Made by a program: the position numbers and the translations under genes | NCBI GenBank assembly: GCA_028287395.1 | Contig: JAQBPR010000127.1 | Span: 1-64,000, forward strand | Direction of reading: 5' to 3' | Length of the DNA: 64,000 nt | Source of the DNA: Bacilli bacterium | Lineage (GTDB): Bacteria; Bacillota; Bacilli; Paenibacillales; NBRC-103111 | Shown: piece after piece, positions 36,994 through 45,593 of the stretch | How positions within the stretch are numbered: position 1 is the stretch's first letter | Layout: each line of letters begins with the position of its first letter | Notes under the pieces: generated by a model | Databases searched by the model: none | Seen by the model: only the letters and a program-made list of their open reading frames with translations | Told to the model about the DNA's origin: nothing

Positions 36994-37668
36994 GTGATTT
37001 GGATATGGCTTGTTTTGATTATTGCATGTGTGGCAATCGTCCTCTTTATATGCCATTTGCGGATATGGATGTTTTTCTCGCGGATGAAGGATAACGACTA
37101 TCTTTTTATTGAAATCAAGGCTTTCGGTTTTTTACGCTATCGTTATGAGATTCCTTATATCCAATATCACAGCCTATGGGGCGGTATTTTAGTTAAAATG
37201 GGTACTACGATGGCAGCGACTCAACATGAATTGCACGATAAACAAAAGCAACAATTAACGCCGCATCGCATTTCGAAAATCTTTCATTGGGGGAAAAAAT
37301 TACTAGCGCACGTTTTTGAATATACAGCTTGGCTTAAACAAACCTTAATGCATGTGAAATGTACTGAATTTCGCTGGGATACGCGTGTAGGGATTGGCGA
37401 TGCTGCGGAAACCGCGTTAACTACAGGGGTGATCTGGGCGGTTAAATCATCGTTATTCGGTTATGTTTTTCATTATGTTAAATTGGATACAAAGCCAATA
37501 ATCTCAGTGCAGCCACAGTACAATGATATGGAATTTTCTACGAAATTATCTTGTGTTGCGAAGATTCGCATCGGATATATGCTTTTTGCTTTCTTGCGTT
37601 TATTCGTTCGTATATTGAAAACAAAAGACGGAGTCCGCGTGTGGCGCAATATTTTATCCAAAGCCTGA
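36994..37668 (+). CDS. DUF2953 domain membrane-anchored protein
   Basis: This 224-residue protein has an N-terminal membrane anchor at about residues 2–22 (WLVLIIACVAIVLFICHL) and a basic soluble part with the FHWGKKLLAHVFEY and FRWDTRVGIGDAAETALTTGVIWAVKS blocks typical of DUF2953 (YtfI). In spore formers this family often precedes gerW/ytfJ, but here an SOS-type unit follows. It starts with GTG behind AGGGAGG. Function is unknown, probably sporulation-related. Confidence 0.78.
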   Translation: MIWIWLVLIIACVAIVLFICHLRIWMFFSRMKDNDYLFIEIKAFGFLRYRYEIPYIQYHSLWGGILVKMGTTMAATQHELHDKQKQQLTPHRISKIFHWGKKLLAHVFEYTAWLKQTLMHVKCTEFRWDTRVGIGDAAETALTTGVIWAVKSSLFGYVFHYVKLDTKPIISVQPQYNDMEFSTKLSCVAKIRIGYMLFAFLRLFVRILKTKDGVRVWRNILSKA

Positions 37669-37682
37669 CTACTTGAAATAGA

Positions 37683-37729
37683 AACATTTGTTCTGTATGA
37701 TATACGTATTGATACAGAACAAATGTTCT
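37683..37729. promoter_or_regulatory. Paired LexA (SOS) boxes in a perfect inverted repeat
   Basis: A perfect 16-bp inverted repeat (37683–37698 with 37712–37727, 13-base spacer) carries a LexA-type box in each arm. The right box AGAACAAATGTTCT (37716–37729) matches the Bacillus SOS core GAAC-N4-GTTC. The left is GAAACATTTGTTCT with one change. They lie just before the gene at 37747. Confidence 0.75.
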
Positions 37730-37746
37730 AATTCGGAGGTGGTGGC

Positions 37747-37947
37747 ATGGTAGACAAATATGTTGGCCGGATAGTGCAGATCATTTATTTGGATCGAAGA
37801 AACAAGCTTACGCAACGTGTGATCGAAGTTAGAGCGATTGAAGGCAATGTGGTTAAAGCGTATTGTTTGAAACAAAATGCGTTGCGAATATTTAAAATTA
37901 CAAACATCCTTGCTGTAGAGCCGATGACAAGAAAACGATCAGGGTGA
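37747..37947 (+). CDS. Small WYL-like protein under LexA control (66 aa)
   Basis: This 66-residue basic protein looks like a stripped-down WYL domain: IIYLDRRNKLTQRVIEVRAIEGN, AYCLKQNALRIFKITNILAVEP. WYL domains sense ligands or nucleic acids in repair and defence regulators. A GGAGGTGG site and paired SOS boxes lie upstream. A broken Y-family polymerase frame follows after 8 bases, so this was the first gene of an SOS mutagenesis operon. Its role is inferred from context only. Confidence 0.68.
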   Translation: MVDKYVGRIVQIIYLDRRNKLTQRVIEVRAIEGNVVKAYCLKQNALRIFKITNILAVEPMTRKRSG

Positions 37948-37955
37948 TAACTTTT

Positions 37956-38130
37956 ATGAAAAACAAAAAACGTGTGATTATACTGATGGATGTCAATCCT
38001 TCTATGCTTCTGTAGAAAAAGAGGATAGTTTTATTTGGTGACCGTGAAAGAAGATAGCTTTAGCGTGGACAACGGACAACATTACTGCCTATTTTTGCTC
38101 ATACGATTTTAATTCGTCGGGGCGGGGTGT
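37956..38130 (+). pseudogene. Wrecked Y-family DNA polymerase (UmuC/UvrX type)
   Basis: The start reads KRVIILMD and then, after a one-base shift, CQSFYASVEKE, the signature N-terminus of UmuC/DinB polymerases. About 15 codons later come FGDRE and, after another shift, KKIALAWTTDNIT, which match the C-terminal GDREKKMALAHTMDKI of the intact polymerase at 59118. More than 300 residues are missing between them. The gene cannot make an active polymerase. Confidence 0.75.
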
Positions 38131-38343
38131 TTATGCAGGGGAAAACAATGGATGTTTTAAGTGGAGCGCACTTGTCTGATTTCTTTGAAACACCGGTTCA
38201 TGTATGTTGGCATAATGAATGTGCGCATGGCTTTCCGTTATTTGACAACGCCGGAGTCCAGGTTCAAATAGAGGCTAAGCTGCTTTTCAATTTCCGCTTT
38301 AGCCATTTTTAAAGGTATTTTTTGTTATAACGGAGGGAAAATT

Positions 38344-39024
38344 ATGTGCGGACGTTATACGATAACTGTAAGTTTAGAAGAGCTAATGCTGCAATTTTTT
38401 ATTGATCCCGAATGCAGTATATCGTATTATCAGCCAAGATATAATATAGCTCCCGGACAAATGGTTATGGCGATTATAAACGATGGAGCGCATAACCGAC
38501 TTGGAGAGCTGAAATGGGGAATGATCCCACAGCGGGCACAGGACGAGAAAGGCGGCTTTAAGATGATAAATGCGCGTGCCGAGACAGTTGCGCAAAAACC
38601 TGCCTTTCAAAGGCTGCTAGAACGTAAACGGTGTATTATTCCAGCAGATAGTTTTTATGAGTGGAAAAAGGTAGGAGATATGAAGCAGCCCTTGCGGATT
38701 CGTCTAGAAAATGGTGAATTATTTGCTATGGCAGGCTTATACGATACGTGGATCGCTCCGGATGGTCGCAAGGTGAGCAGTTGTACGATTATTACGACTG
38801 AGGCCAATGAGCTAATGGCAGATATCCATGATCGCATGCCGGTGATTTTACGACCGGAGGCGGCTGTCATTTGGCTGAATCGAGAGGTACATGATCTTAC
38901 TCTGCTGCAGTCGCTGTTGAAGCCCTATGCTGCGGAGGAAATGGAGACGTATCCGGTTTCTTCTCTGGTTGGAAACGTAAGAAATGAACTGCCCGCATGC
39001 ATAGAAAAAATACAAATTACATAA
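38344..39024 (+). CDS. SRAP domain protein (YedK/HMCES family)
   Basis: This 226-residue protein of the SOS-response-associated peptidase family shields abasic sites in single-stranded DNA by a thiazolidine link through cysteine 2, once Met1 is removed. The start MCGRYT and the active-site residues N76 (MINARAET), E106 (SFYEW) and H162 (HDRMPVIL) are all in place. A GGAGGG site precedes the ATG. It follows the SOS unit at 37683, but no LexA box of its own is obvious. Confidence 0.93.
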   Translation: MCGRYTITVSLEELMLQFFIDPECSISYYQPRYNIAPGQMVMAIINDGAHNRLGELKWGMIPQRAQDEKGGFKMINARAETVAQKPAFQRLLERKRCIIPADSFYEWKKVGDMKQPLRIRLENGELFAMAGLYDTWIAPDGRKVSSCTIITTEANELMADIHDRMPVILRPEAAVIWLNREVHDLTLLQSLLKPYAAEEMETYPVSSLVGNVRNELPACIEKIQIT

Positions 39025-39077
39025 TCGTGGAAGTTTATATATAATAGAGGGAAGTATGCTGAAAAGGTGGATGTCCT

Positions 39078-40154
39078 GTGCCGCAAGGTAAATATTTTCG
39101 CATTGGTTATGGAATCGTTGTCGTTCTGCTGATTATATTTTTAGCGAATAAAGTGGATTTTATTTTTACGCCTATTGTTACTGTAGTGAAAACGCTGCTG
39201 CTGCCATTTATTATTTCCGGGGTATTGTATTATTTGCTGAGACCGTTTGTCAGCTTTCTTGAAGCGCGGAAAATCAAGAAATCGATAGCTATTTTAAGCA
39301 TGTACTTGGTGATGTTTGTGCTTGCGGCTTTAATTATCATCGAGGTTGGACCGATTATTCAAAGTCAAATCAACAATTTAATGAACAATATTCCCCAAAT
39401 CATTCATGCGGCTGATGCGCAAGTGAATAAGCTTCAAGAAAATAAATGGATTGCGGATTACTTTTCGCAGCATCAAGATGAAATTTCGACTAAAGTATCT
39501 AATTTCGTTAATGGCATTATTTCCAACACAGGTCAAGCGTTCAATAGTGTAATGGGGTTCATTTCAAGCATTGTTATTCTGCTTTCGACGGTTCCGTTTA
39601 TACTTTATTATTTGTTGAAAGAAGGCGACAAGATTCGTGCCTTTGTAATCAAATTGGTTCCCGATCAACATGATGAACAGGCTGTGCAGATTATGGAGGA
39701 TATGGATAGTGCGTTAAGCGCCTATATTCAAGGGAAGATTTTTGTCAGTGTTTGTTTGGGACTACTCATTTTTATTGGTTACGCTGTGATTGGGGTTAAA
39801 TATGCGCTGATTCTTGCTCTCGCGGCAGCTTTGATGAATGTTATTCCGTTTGTCGGTTTATTTATCGGAATCATACCTAGTGTTGTTGTAGCATTCATTG
39901 ATTCTCCGGGGATGCTCATTAAGGTGCTGATTGTCGTATTGGTTGCCCAACAGATTGAAAGCAACTTTTTGTCGCCACAAATCATGGGCAAAAAGCTGAG
40001 TATGCACCCGTTAACGATCATTTTACTTTTGATCGCGGTTGGCAGTCTGAGCGGACTTCTGGGGATGTTTGTAGCCATTCCTACCTATGCTGTGTTAAAA
40101 GTGATCGCGAGCCATTTTTATCGTCTCTACCAACTTAGGCGAAAAACCGAATGA
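39078..40154 (+). CDS. AI-2E family transporter
   Basis: This 358-residue membrane protein has about eight segments in the typical layout: two N-terminal helices, a soluble middle (residues 85–160) and a C-terminal bundle with the ESNFLSPQIMGKKLSMHPLTIILLLIAVG signature of PF01594. Members export varied small molecules or sodium; autoinducer-2 export is shown for only some. It starts with GTG. A small gene converges on its 3' end. Confidence 0.88.
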   Translation: MPQGKYFRIGYGIVVVLLIIFLANKVDFIFTPIVTVVKTLLLPFIISGVLYYLLRPFVSFLEARKIKKSIAILSMYLVMFVLAALIIIEVGPIIQSQINNLMNNIPQIIHAADAQVNKLQENKWIADYFSQHQDEISTKVSNFVNGIISNTGQAFNSVMGFISSIVILLSTVPFILYYLLKEGDKIRAFVIKLVPDQHDEQAVQIMEDMDSALSAYIQGKIFVSVCLGLLIFIGYAVIGVKYALILALAAALMNVIPFVGLFIGIIPSVVVAFIDSPGMLIKVLIVVLVAQQIESNFLSPQIMGKKLSMHPLTIILLLIAVGSLSGLLGMFVAIPTYAVLKVIASHFYRLYQLRRKTE

Positions 40155-40166
40155 ATGCTAGCTGTG

Positions 40167-40361
40167 CTACAAACAAATTTTAAATTCGCATAGTTCTTTG
40201 GAAACCGTAACATCCGCTAGAGTTACAACTTCACTATTGTGAGATTTGATATAGCCGCTGCCAATATGCATGTCTTGTTGTGTAATCGAAATAATTAGGT
40301 GAAAAATAATGGCGTTATCGAAATCTACATCGGATTTAAGCTGATACCCACTTCTATACAT
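40167..40361 (-). CDS. Small orphan protein (64 aa)
   Basis: On the minus strand the ATG at 40361 has AAAGGGGTG 6–7 bases upstream. The in-frame GTG at 40370 lies inside that site. The product starts MYRSGYQLKSDVDFDN, has one moderately hydrophobic stretch (AIIFHLIISIT) and a single C-terminal cysteine. Its stop is 13 bases from the convergent transporter stop. No family is recognised. Confidence 0.5.
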   Translation of the reverse strand: MYRSGYQLKSDVDFDNAIIFHLIISITQQDMHIGSGYIKSHNSEVVTLADVTVSKELCEFKICL

Positions 40362-40450
40362 TTCTATCACCCCTTTGTAAATATAGACAGGATTAAGGAG
40401 AAATATGTTATATTATTGCATGTAAATAGATCATTATGGGGGAGAACTAG

Positions 40451-40609
40451 ATGGATTTAGATAATGTAAGGAATTTAAGGTGCCGAACGGAAAAGGTAAG
40501 CGAAATTTTGTTTTGCTGGGTCTTATCTTATTGGTGGCTTAATTATCATCTTAATATTTCAGGGGTCAAAAAGTAAAAAGGATATTCATGCCCCTATTTA
40601 TAAACTGAT
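40451..40609 (+). pseudogene. Frameshifted small membrane-protein gene
   Basis: After GGGGGAG and an ATG at 40451 the sequence encodes, in two different frames, the hydrophobic NFVLLGLILLVA and then LIIILIFQGSKSKKDIHAPIYKLI before a stop. Joined by one shift near 40536 these make a plausible one-segment membrane peptide with a basic tail. The unshifted frame gives a 41-residue product of odd composition. It is best read as a recent frameshift or sequencing error. Confidence 0.4.
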
Positions 40610-40694
40610 TTAATTCGCGTTTTTTAAATTTTGTCACCTATTGTTCCTGATAATAATATCCTATGGTTATATATCATGTGGAAGAGGTGAAAGG

Positions 40695-41123
40695 ATGGCA
40701 GTTGTTAAAGCAAGAGATAAGGATGTTACGCTCTTAGCAAGGTTGCTTCGAGCTGAAGGAGAAGGAGAAGGACAATTGGGAATGCTTCTTATCGGAAATG
40801 TCGGTATTAACCGGATTCGTGCCAATTGTTCTGATTTTAAAGGGCTTCGTACTATTCCACAAATGGTATATCAAGCCCATGCCTTTGAAGCACTTCAGCA
40901 TGGTTACTTTTATCAAAGAGTAAGACAAAGCGAAAAGCGTTTAGCCCGCCGTGTCATCAATGGAGAAAGATATTGGCCGGGGAAATTCAGTTTGTGGTAT
41001 TTTAGACCTGAAGGGGATTGTCCGCCGACATGGTATGGTCAAAATTTAGTAGGACGCTATAAATTGCATTGTTTCTATGAGCCAACCGGAGCTACCTGCG
41101 AGAATATATACAATACGTATTAA
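40695..41123 (+). CDS. cwlJ: Spore cortex-lytic hydrolase CwlJ
   Basis: This 142-residue protein has the length and sequence pattern of B. subtilis CwlJ almost throughout: MAVVKARDKDVTLLARLLRAEGEGEGQLGMLL, NCSDFKGLRTI and a WYFRPEGDCPPTWY end block. CwlJ degrades cortex peptidoglycan in germination when dipicolinate-calcium is released. There is no signal peptide, as expected for a coat protein made in the mother cell. I start at ATG 40695 behind GAAGAGGTGAAAGG. GerQ, which CwlJ needs in Bacillus, is not in the window. Confidence 0.93.
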   Translation: MAVVKARDKDVTLLARLLRAEGEGEGQLGMLLIGNVGINRIRANCSDFKGLRTIPQMVYQAHAFEALQHGYFYQRVRQSEKRLARRVINGERYWPGKFSLWYFRPEGDCPPTWYGQNLVGRYKLHCFYEPTGATCENIYNTY

Positions 41124-41145
41124 AAACCGCTCGACAAGCCTTAAT

Positions 41146-41190
41146 AAAACCCCTGAAAGTATCTGATAAACGATACACTCTGGGGTTTTT
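41146..41190 (+). terminator. Terminator after cwlJ
   Basis: AAAACCCC pairs with GGGGTTTT, with inner pairing of GTATC and GATAC, followed by T and A. Confidence 0.8.
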
Positions 41191-41350
41191 AAATTTAATT
41201 AATAGGTGCATTAGCACATTTTTCAATATGCCCTAACAGGAGTACTTCATTCACATAAAATATGCTATGACCTAATGCCCAACCACAAATAAATTAGACT
41301 CCATATAATATCCATGTAGTACATTTTATTAGGTGGGAGAGGTGAATCAT

Positions 41351-41460
41351 ATGAGCGCAATAGCTGGAGGTTTTACAACTACATGCGTTATCTAGTTCTA
41401 TTTATTCTTTAGTAAGTATTAGTAGCGCGTGGGTTATTTAAAATAATAATTTTAGGGGAT
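41351..41460 (+). pseudogene. Probable decayed YjcZ-type sporulation micro-gene
   Basis: GGGAGAGGTGAATCAT leads to an ATG reading MSAIAGGFTTT and a stop after 14 codons. One frame over, YLVLFIL follows. YjcZ-family spore peptides start with a Gly-rich stretch and end in a VLFILLIIVG-type helix, so a single shift would restore the pattern. The rest of the 41191–41509 gap shows nothing else I can support. Confidence 0.35.
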
Positions 41461-41509
41461 GAATAGGAGAGGATACAGTCGAAGTTATTCTTCTATATGG
41501 CTTACTAAT

Positions 41510-41540
41510 AAAAACAGCCATCAAATAAATGGCTGTTTTT
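41510..41540. terminator. Bidirectional terminator at the end of the ABC operon
   Basis: AAAAACAGCCAT pairs with ATGGCTGTTTTT, a 12-bp stem with a 7-base loop and A/T runs on both sides. It closes the minus-strand operon ending at 41565. Confidence 0.85.
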
Positions 41541-41564
41541 ATTTTCAGATTAATAGAATAAATT

Positions 41565-44228
41565 TTAATTATTAACATCGCGTAAAGCTTTGATGACTTG
41601 TATTTGTGACATTTTACGAGCACCTAGTACGGCGCAAATCATGGCGATTGAAGCGGAGAAAATCAACACGGTTAGATAACTCCATGGAATATGGAGAAAA
41701 TCAGGCGGAGGATCAAATACCCCGGAAAGCACTTTTACGAATATTTCTGCGATGCCAAATCCTAAGACCACACCGGAAACTCCACCACCAATCAATATTA
41801 ACAGTCCTTCACTCCATAAGAAGGCGCTTAGTTGATTCTTTTTAGCACCCAGTGCTGTGAGGATTGCGTAGGTACGGCGGCGTTCTGCAAGCTCAAGCCA
41901 GAAGATAAGCCCGGAAGATCCTGCTACTAAAAGTATAGCAAAACCAATCTCCAACTTAGTAAGTCCTCGTAAATTCACAGCTGTAAGGCTCGAACTGATT
42001 GTGCCTTGAACGGAACCGATTTCGGTTACTTTGCTTCCAGAAAGGTCTTTTGTAGTATTCCGAACAACTGTGGCTAGATTCGTCGTGTCTCCCTTTGCGT
42101 GAATCAAGAGAATTTCTGAAGCATTCGATCCAGTTTGTTGAGCAATATAAGAGGCATTTGCGACTAAAAAGGAATCCTTAGGTGCTGTTGGAAACTCCTT
42201 TACTATCCCAATTAAATGAAATGGAATCACATGGTACTGTTGATCTGCGACGTTCTGGAGACGAAGGTTTACACGATCCCCAGGGTGAAGTTGGTAATCG
42301 TTCATTGTCTCTTCCGAAATAAGGATTCCATCGGGAACGTTGGCTAGTGCAGACAATGTTGCTTTGGCATCACCATTTCCAAAAAAAGCATTCGATATTG
42401 TACTTACTTCTCCGATATGTTGAGGATCAATTCCATATAAATCCTGTAAATCATTACCAACATAAGCGAATCGGTGCTGCATAGGCTGGATGGCAGAAAT
42501 GCCAGGCATTGCTTGTAATTCGCTTAATTTGTTACTGGGTGGAGATGCCGTTGAACCGGTAATTGTGACATCAGCCCCATTCGTCAACTCTGCATCTGCA
42601 AGGGATTGTACATTATAGGTCGTATTAAACACTGCAGTTGATACGGCGAATGAAAATGTAAGTGAAACCAAGATTATTCCGCGTGTAACAAGTGCTTTTT
42701 GTCTGCTGAGCGAACTAGATATAATATGAGAAAGTCCTCCAACCACGGGGCGTAAAACAAAGGCAAAGATCATATTGCCACGTTCTAAGCTTACCAACCA
42801 AAGACGCATTAGCAAAAGCGATCCTCCAATCCATAATCCGAGAGGGGCAATAAACGCCTCATAGTTGACGGACGTTTGGACGACGCCTTCAGGTGCTAAG
42901 ACAAGCTTGTAACTGGTGCTTGCTACTCTCCAAAACGATATAGCGGAAAGAGCTAGAAATGTGATATCCAGATAGTAGCGTCGCCATAACGGTTTTCTCG
43001 TATGACCGATAATTACTTTGACAGCAGCTACTGTAGATTGTTTTGTTTCCTTCCATGCAGGGTAAACCACAGCCATGAATGCAAGTAAAAGCCCTGCAAA
43101 AGCCGCAATTATCGTCCAAAGAACGGTAGATGAATTCCACTCTAAAGGAGTAGCGATAAGCATGGAGGCGATGAATGCCAGTAGGATACCTAGTATTACA
43201 CCTACTATCCCTACGATGAGCGACTCTGTACCCGCTAGGGCAATAATCTGGGATGCGGTCGCTCCGCGAGTTCGCAATAACGCCTGCTCCTTACGTCTTC
43301 TTTGCGCACTTGATGCAGCTATCGCTAATGTGAGCAACACTGCCAAAATTGCTCCTGGAAGTCCCAAGAAAAAAAACAACACTCGCGTGTAAAGTGCGTC
43401 CTCGCGTACGCCACCTAGACGAGCCGCAAGATTATCTCCCACAATACCACTACCTGCAAGACTTGCTTCAACATGGTTGGCTAGCTGCTTTGCTCTAGCA
43501 AATGCGGCGTTCGGATCTGTAGGCAATTGATGGGGGATCCGAATATGCAGTTCTGTACGAACCGAGTCTGCATGAACATTTGCTTGGGGATCAAAGATAC
43601 TATGCCAAAGTTGATCTGGCAGCAGTAAAACGTTATCGGGAGGTGCTTGCGGCACAGTGCCCGCCGGTACGCCAACGGCTTGAAAAAGTGAGTCAGCTTC
43701 AGGGAGATCGATCACACCTTCGATTTTTACTTCTACAGGTGACAATCCTACACGTTGAATTGTGACTAGATCACCAACAGTCACATGTAGATTGGATGCT
43801 GTTTGCTGCGCTACTAACACACCGTCCATCGAACCGAGAAGCGGACGCAGTTCCGCAGGAAAGCTCTGTTTGTAATCGGATGGAATTCCTAAAGCTTTGC
43901 CAGGACCTGTTGTTTGCGTTGTGCCCCCTGTGTTGGAGCTAAATCCAGCGGTATCCGCATAGCCGATACTGTCTAAAGCTGTATAAGGTATTGCCTGCTT
44001 TATATTTGCGATCACTTTTTCTATATCAGCCCCAGGTGTTAGCAGAATCTGCCAATCAACCGGGAGATGTTGGACAGCTTTTTGTGTCATTGCAGCATCG
44101 CTGGAAGCAATAAAGTTTCCTAGTGAGGATAATAAAGCAACCGTAAGGGCAACACCCGTCATGGCTCCCAATAACCGTCCGATGCGACGTATAATAAGGC
44201 CCTTAATCCAGATTAGGGTCATCAACAT
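41565..44228 (-). CDS. ABC transporter permease, FtsX/MacB type
   Basis: This 887-residue membrane protein has the duplicated FtsX layout: an N-terminal anchor (residues 15–45), a large extracellular domain (to about 275), three segments, a second external domain (about 530–760), then three C-terminal segments ending GARKMSQIQVIKALRDV. Such proteins work as mechanotransmitters for export or extraction of lipids and peptides. It overlaps the ATPase gene before it by 7 bases (ATG 44228 or 44222). Two different ATPases and a lipoprotein complete the operon. Confidence 0.85.
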   Translation of the reverse strand: MLMTLIWIKGLIIRRIGRLLGAMTGVALTVALLSSLGNFIASSDAAMTQKAVQHLPVDWQILLTPGADIEKVIANIKQAIPYTALDSIGYADTAGFSSNTGGTTQTTGPGKALGIPSDYKQSFPAELRPLLGSMDGVLVAQQTASNLHVTVGDLVTIQRVGLSPVEVKIEGVIDLPEADSLFQAVGVPAGTVPQAPPDNVLLLPDQLWHSIFDPQANVHADSVRTELHIRIPHQLPTDPNAAFARAKQLANHVEASLAGSGIVGDNLAARLGGVREDALYTRVLFFFLGLPGAILAVLLTLAIAASSAQRRRKEQALLRTRGATASQIIALAGTESLIVGIVGVILGILLAFIASMLIATPLEWNSSTVLWTIIAAFAGLLLAFMAVVYPAWKETKQSTVAAVKVIIGHTRKPLWRRYYLDITFLALSAISFWRVASTSYKLVLAPEGVVQTSVNYEAFIAPLGLWIGGSLLLMRLWLVSLERGNMIFAFVLRPVVGGLSHIISSSLSRQKALVTRGIILVSLTFSFAVSTAVFNTTYNVQSLADAELTNGADVTITGSTASPPSNKLSELQAMPGISAIQPMQHRFAYVGNDLQDLYGIDPQHIGEVSTISNAFFGNGDAKATLSALANVPDGILISEETMNDYQLHPGDRVNLRLQNVADQQYHVIPFHLIGIVKEFPTAPKDSFLVANASYIAQQTGSNASEILLIHAKGDTTNLATVVRNTTKDLSGSKVTEIGSVQGTISSSLTAVNLRGLTKLEIGFAILLVAGSSGLIFWLELAERRRTYAILTALGAKKNQLSAFLWSEGLLILIGGGVSGVVLGFGIAEIFVKVLSGVFDPPPDFLHIPWSYLTVLIFSASIAMICAVLGARKMSQIQVIKALRDVNN

Positions 44229-44938
44229 GATGTGTCTACCTCGAGTCTACCCTGTTTCATAAACCATTGCGTGTCTAATCGCTGGGCTATTTTTATATCG
44301 TGGGTTGCGACAATAAGTGCTGTATCTGAATAATCCAATGTGGATAATAGTACATTGAATAAATGATCTGCAGTTGCATAATCGAGTTGACCTGTGGGTT
44401 CATCCGCTAGAATCAACTTAGGGCGACAAGCAATCACTCTTGCAACCGCCACGCGCTGCGATTGTCCACCAGATAGTTCCTCTGGAAGTTTGTTCGCAAG
44501 ATGTTCTAATCTAATCCGTGATAATGCTTCAAGTGCCATCTCGCGTGCTTGTTTGCGATTCATGTCTGTGAGTAATAAAGGCAACTCGACATTTTCAACA
44601 ACAGATAATGGGGGAAGCAGGCTTTGCGTTTGAAAAATAAAGCCAATATTCATCGGGCGCAGATTCGTACGATCTCCAAGCAACGGCCAAGTGAGGATGC
44701 CTGAGGTTGGAGCTTCAAGGCCACCCAACAACTGAAGCAAAGTGGACTTGCCACTACCTGAAGGACCTACGAGGGCGATTCTATCGCCAGCTTTAATTTT
44801 GCAGGTAGCGGAATCCACTGCAACCACACGCGTATTTCCGCTGAAATATTCACATGCGATCGACTGTGCTTCTAACAGCCAGCCCTCAGCTAAGGGAACC
44901 GAACTTGAAGAGATTACTCCTAAAGGAGACTCAGTCAT
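44222..44938 (-). CDS. ABC transporter ATP-binding protein (second in operon)
   Basis: This 238-residue ATPase has Walker A GPSGSGKST, signature LSGGQSQRVAVARV and Walker B LILADEPTG, the usual MacB/LolD-type set. I start at ATG 44938 behind GGGAGGG. The upstream in-frame extension would run into the previous ATPase. The N-terminal 30 residues before the nucleotide domain are unusually long. It overlaps both neighbours, so all four genes are translated from one mRNA. Confidence 0.87.
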   Translation of the reverse strand: MTESPLGVISSSSVPLAEGWLLEAQSIACEYFSGNTRVVAVDSATCKIKAGDRIALVGPSGSGKSTLLQLLGGLEAPTSGILTWPLLGDRTNLRPMNIGFIFQTQSLLPPLSVVENVELPLLLTDMNRKQAREMALEALSRIRLEHLANKLPEELSGGQSQRVAVARVIACRPKLILADEPTGQLDYATADHLFNVLLSTLDYSDTALIVATHDIKIAQRLDTQWFMKQGRLEVDTSC

Positions 44939-45593
44939 AAACAACCCTCCCGTCATGCAAGCGAATAATGTGGTTAGCGTGCTCTGCCAATTTTTCACTA
45001 TGCGTTACAACTAATGTAGCACTACCTTGATTGCGGATTTCATCGAGGAGCATTAATATATGCTTCTCCGTTTCCGCATCCACTTCGCCTGTTGGCTCGT
45101 CGGCCAATAAAATATGTGGCACTACAGATAAGGCTACTGCCAATCCAGCGCGTGCTGCTTCCCCGCCCGAAAGTTGTGAGGGATATGCATTGCTGCGATG
45201 GCTAAGACCGACCTGATTAATCAATTGCAAGAGCCTTTGTGAATCGTTCTTGCGGGAAAGTCGCATTTGCAGTCGAATATTCTCCGCCACTGTAAGGTGA
45301 GGAAATAGGTTGCCTGACTGCAGCAATATGCCCATTTCAGCTGCACGGATAGCTGAGCGTTCGGCTTCTGGAAGGCGTGTAATTCTTTTACCCATCAACT
45401 CTACATGCCCGCCATCTGGCACATCAAGACCGGATAAACAGGCCAACAGCGTTGATTTTCCACTGCCGGACGGACCCATGACGGCTACTGTCTCACCCTT
45501 ACGAACCTGAATACTTACTCCTCGCAAGGCTAACGTTTCTTCATCACCTGTATGATAAAAACGATATAAATCTACAGCTTCAAGTACAATCAT
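44931..45593 (-). CDS. ABC transporter ATP-binding protein (first in operon)
   Basis: This 220-residue ATPase of the same LolD/MacB class has Walker A GPSGSGKSTLL and Walker B ILLADEPTGE. Its signature LSGGEAARAGLAVAL departs from the usual Q-R pair after LSGG. Two unlike ATPases with one double-length permease suggest a heterodimeric engine. The ATG at 45593 overlaps the stop of the lipoprotein gene. Confidence 0.86.
   Translation of the reverse strand: MIVLEAVDLYRFYHTGDEETLALRGVSIQVRKGETVAVMGPSGSGKSTLLACLSGLDVPDGGHVELMGKRITRLPEAERSAIRAAEMGILLQSGNLFPHLTVAENIRLQMRLSRKNDSQRLLQLINQVGLSHRSNAYPSQLSGGEAARAGLAVALSVVPHILLADEPTGEVDAETEKHILMLLDEIRNQGSATLVVTHSEKLAEHANHIIRLHDGRVVYD

Noticed and set aside
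38127-38312. Plus-strand frame of 61 codons before the SRAP gene
   Set aside because: It starts within the polymerase remnant without a ribosome site and resembles no family.
40641-40694. Upstream extension of cwlJ to 40641
   Set aside because: The added residues have no match in CwlJ, and the ribosome site lies directly before 40695.
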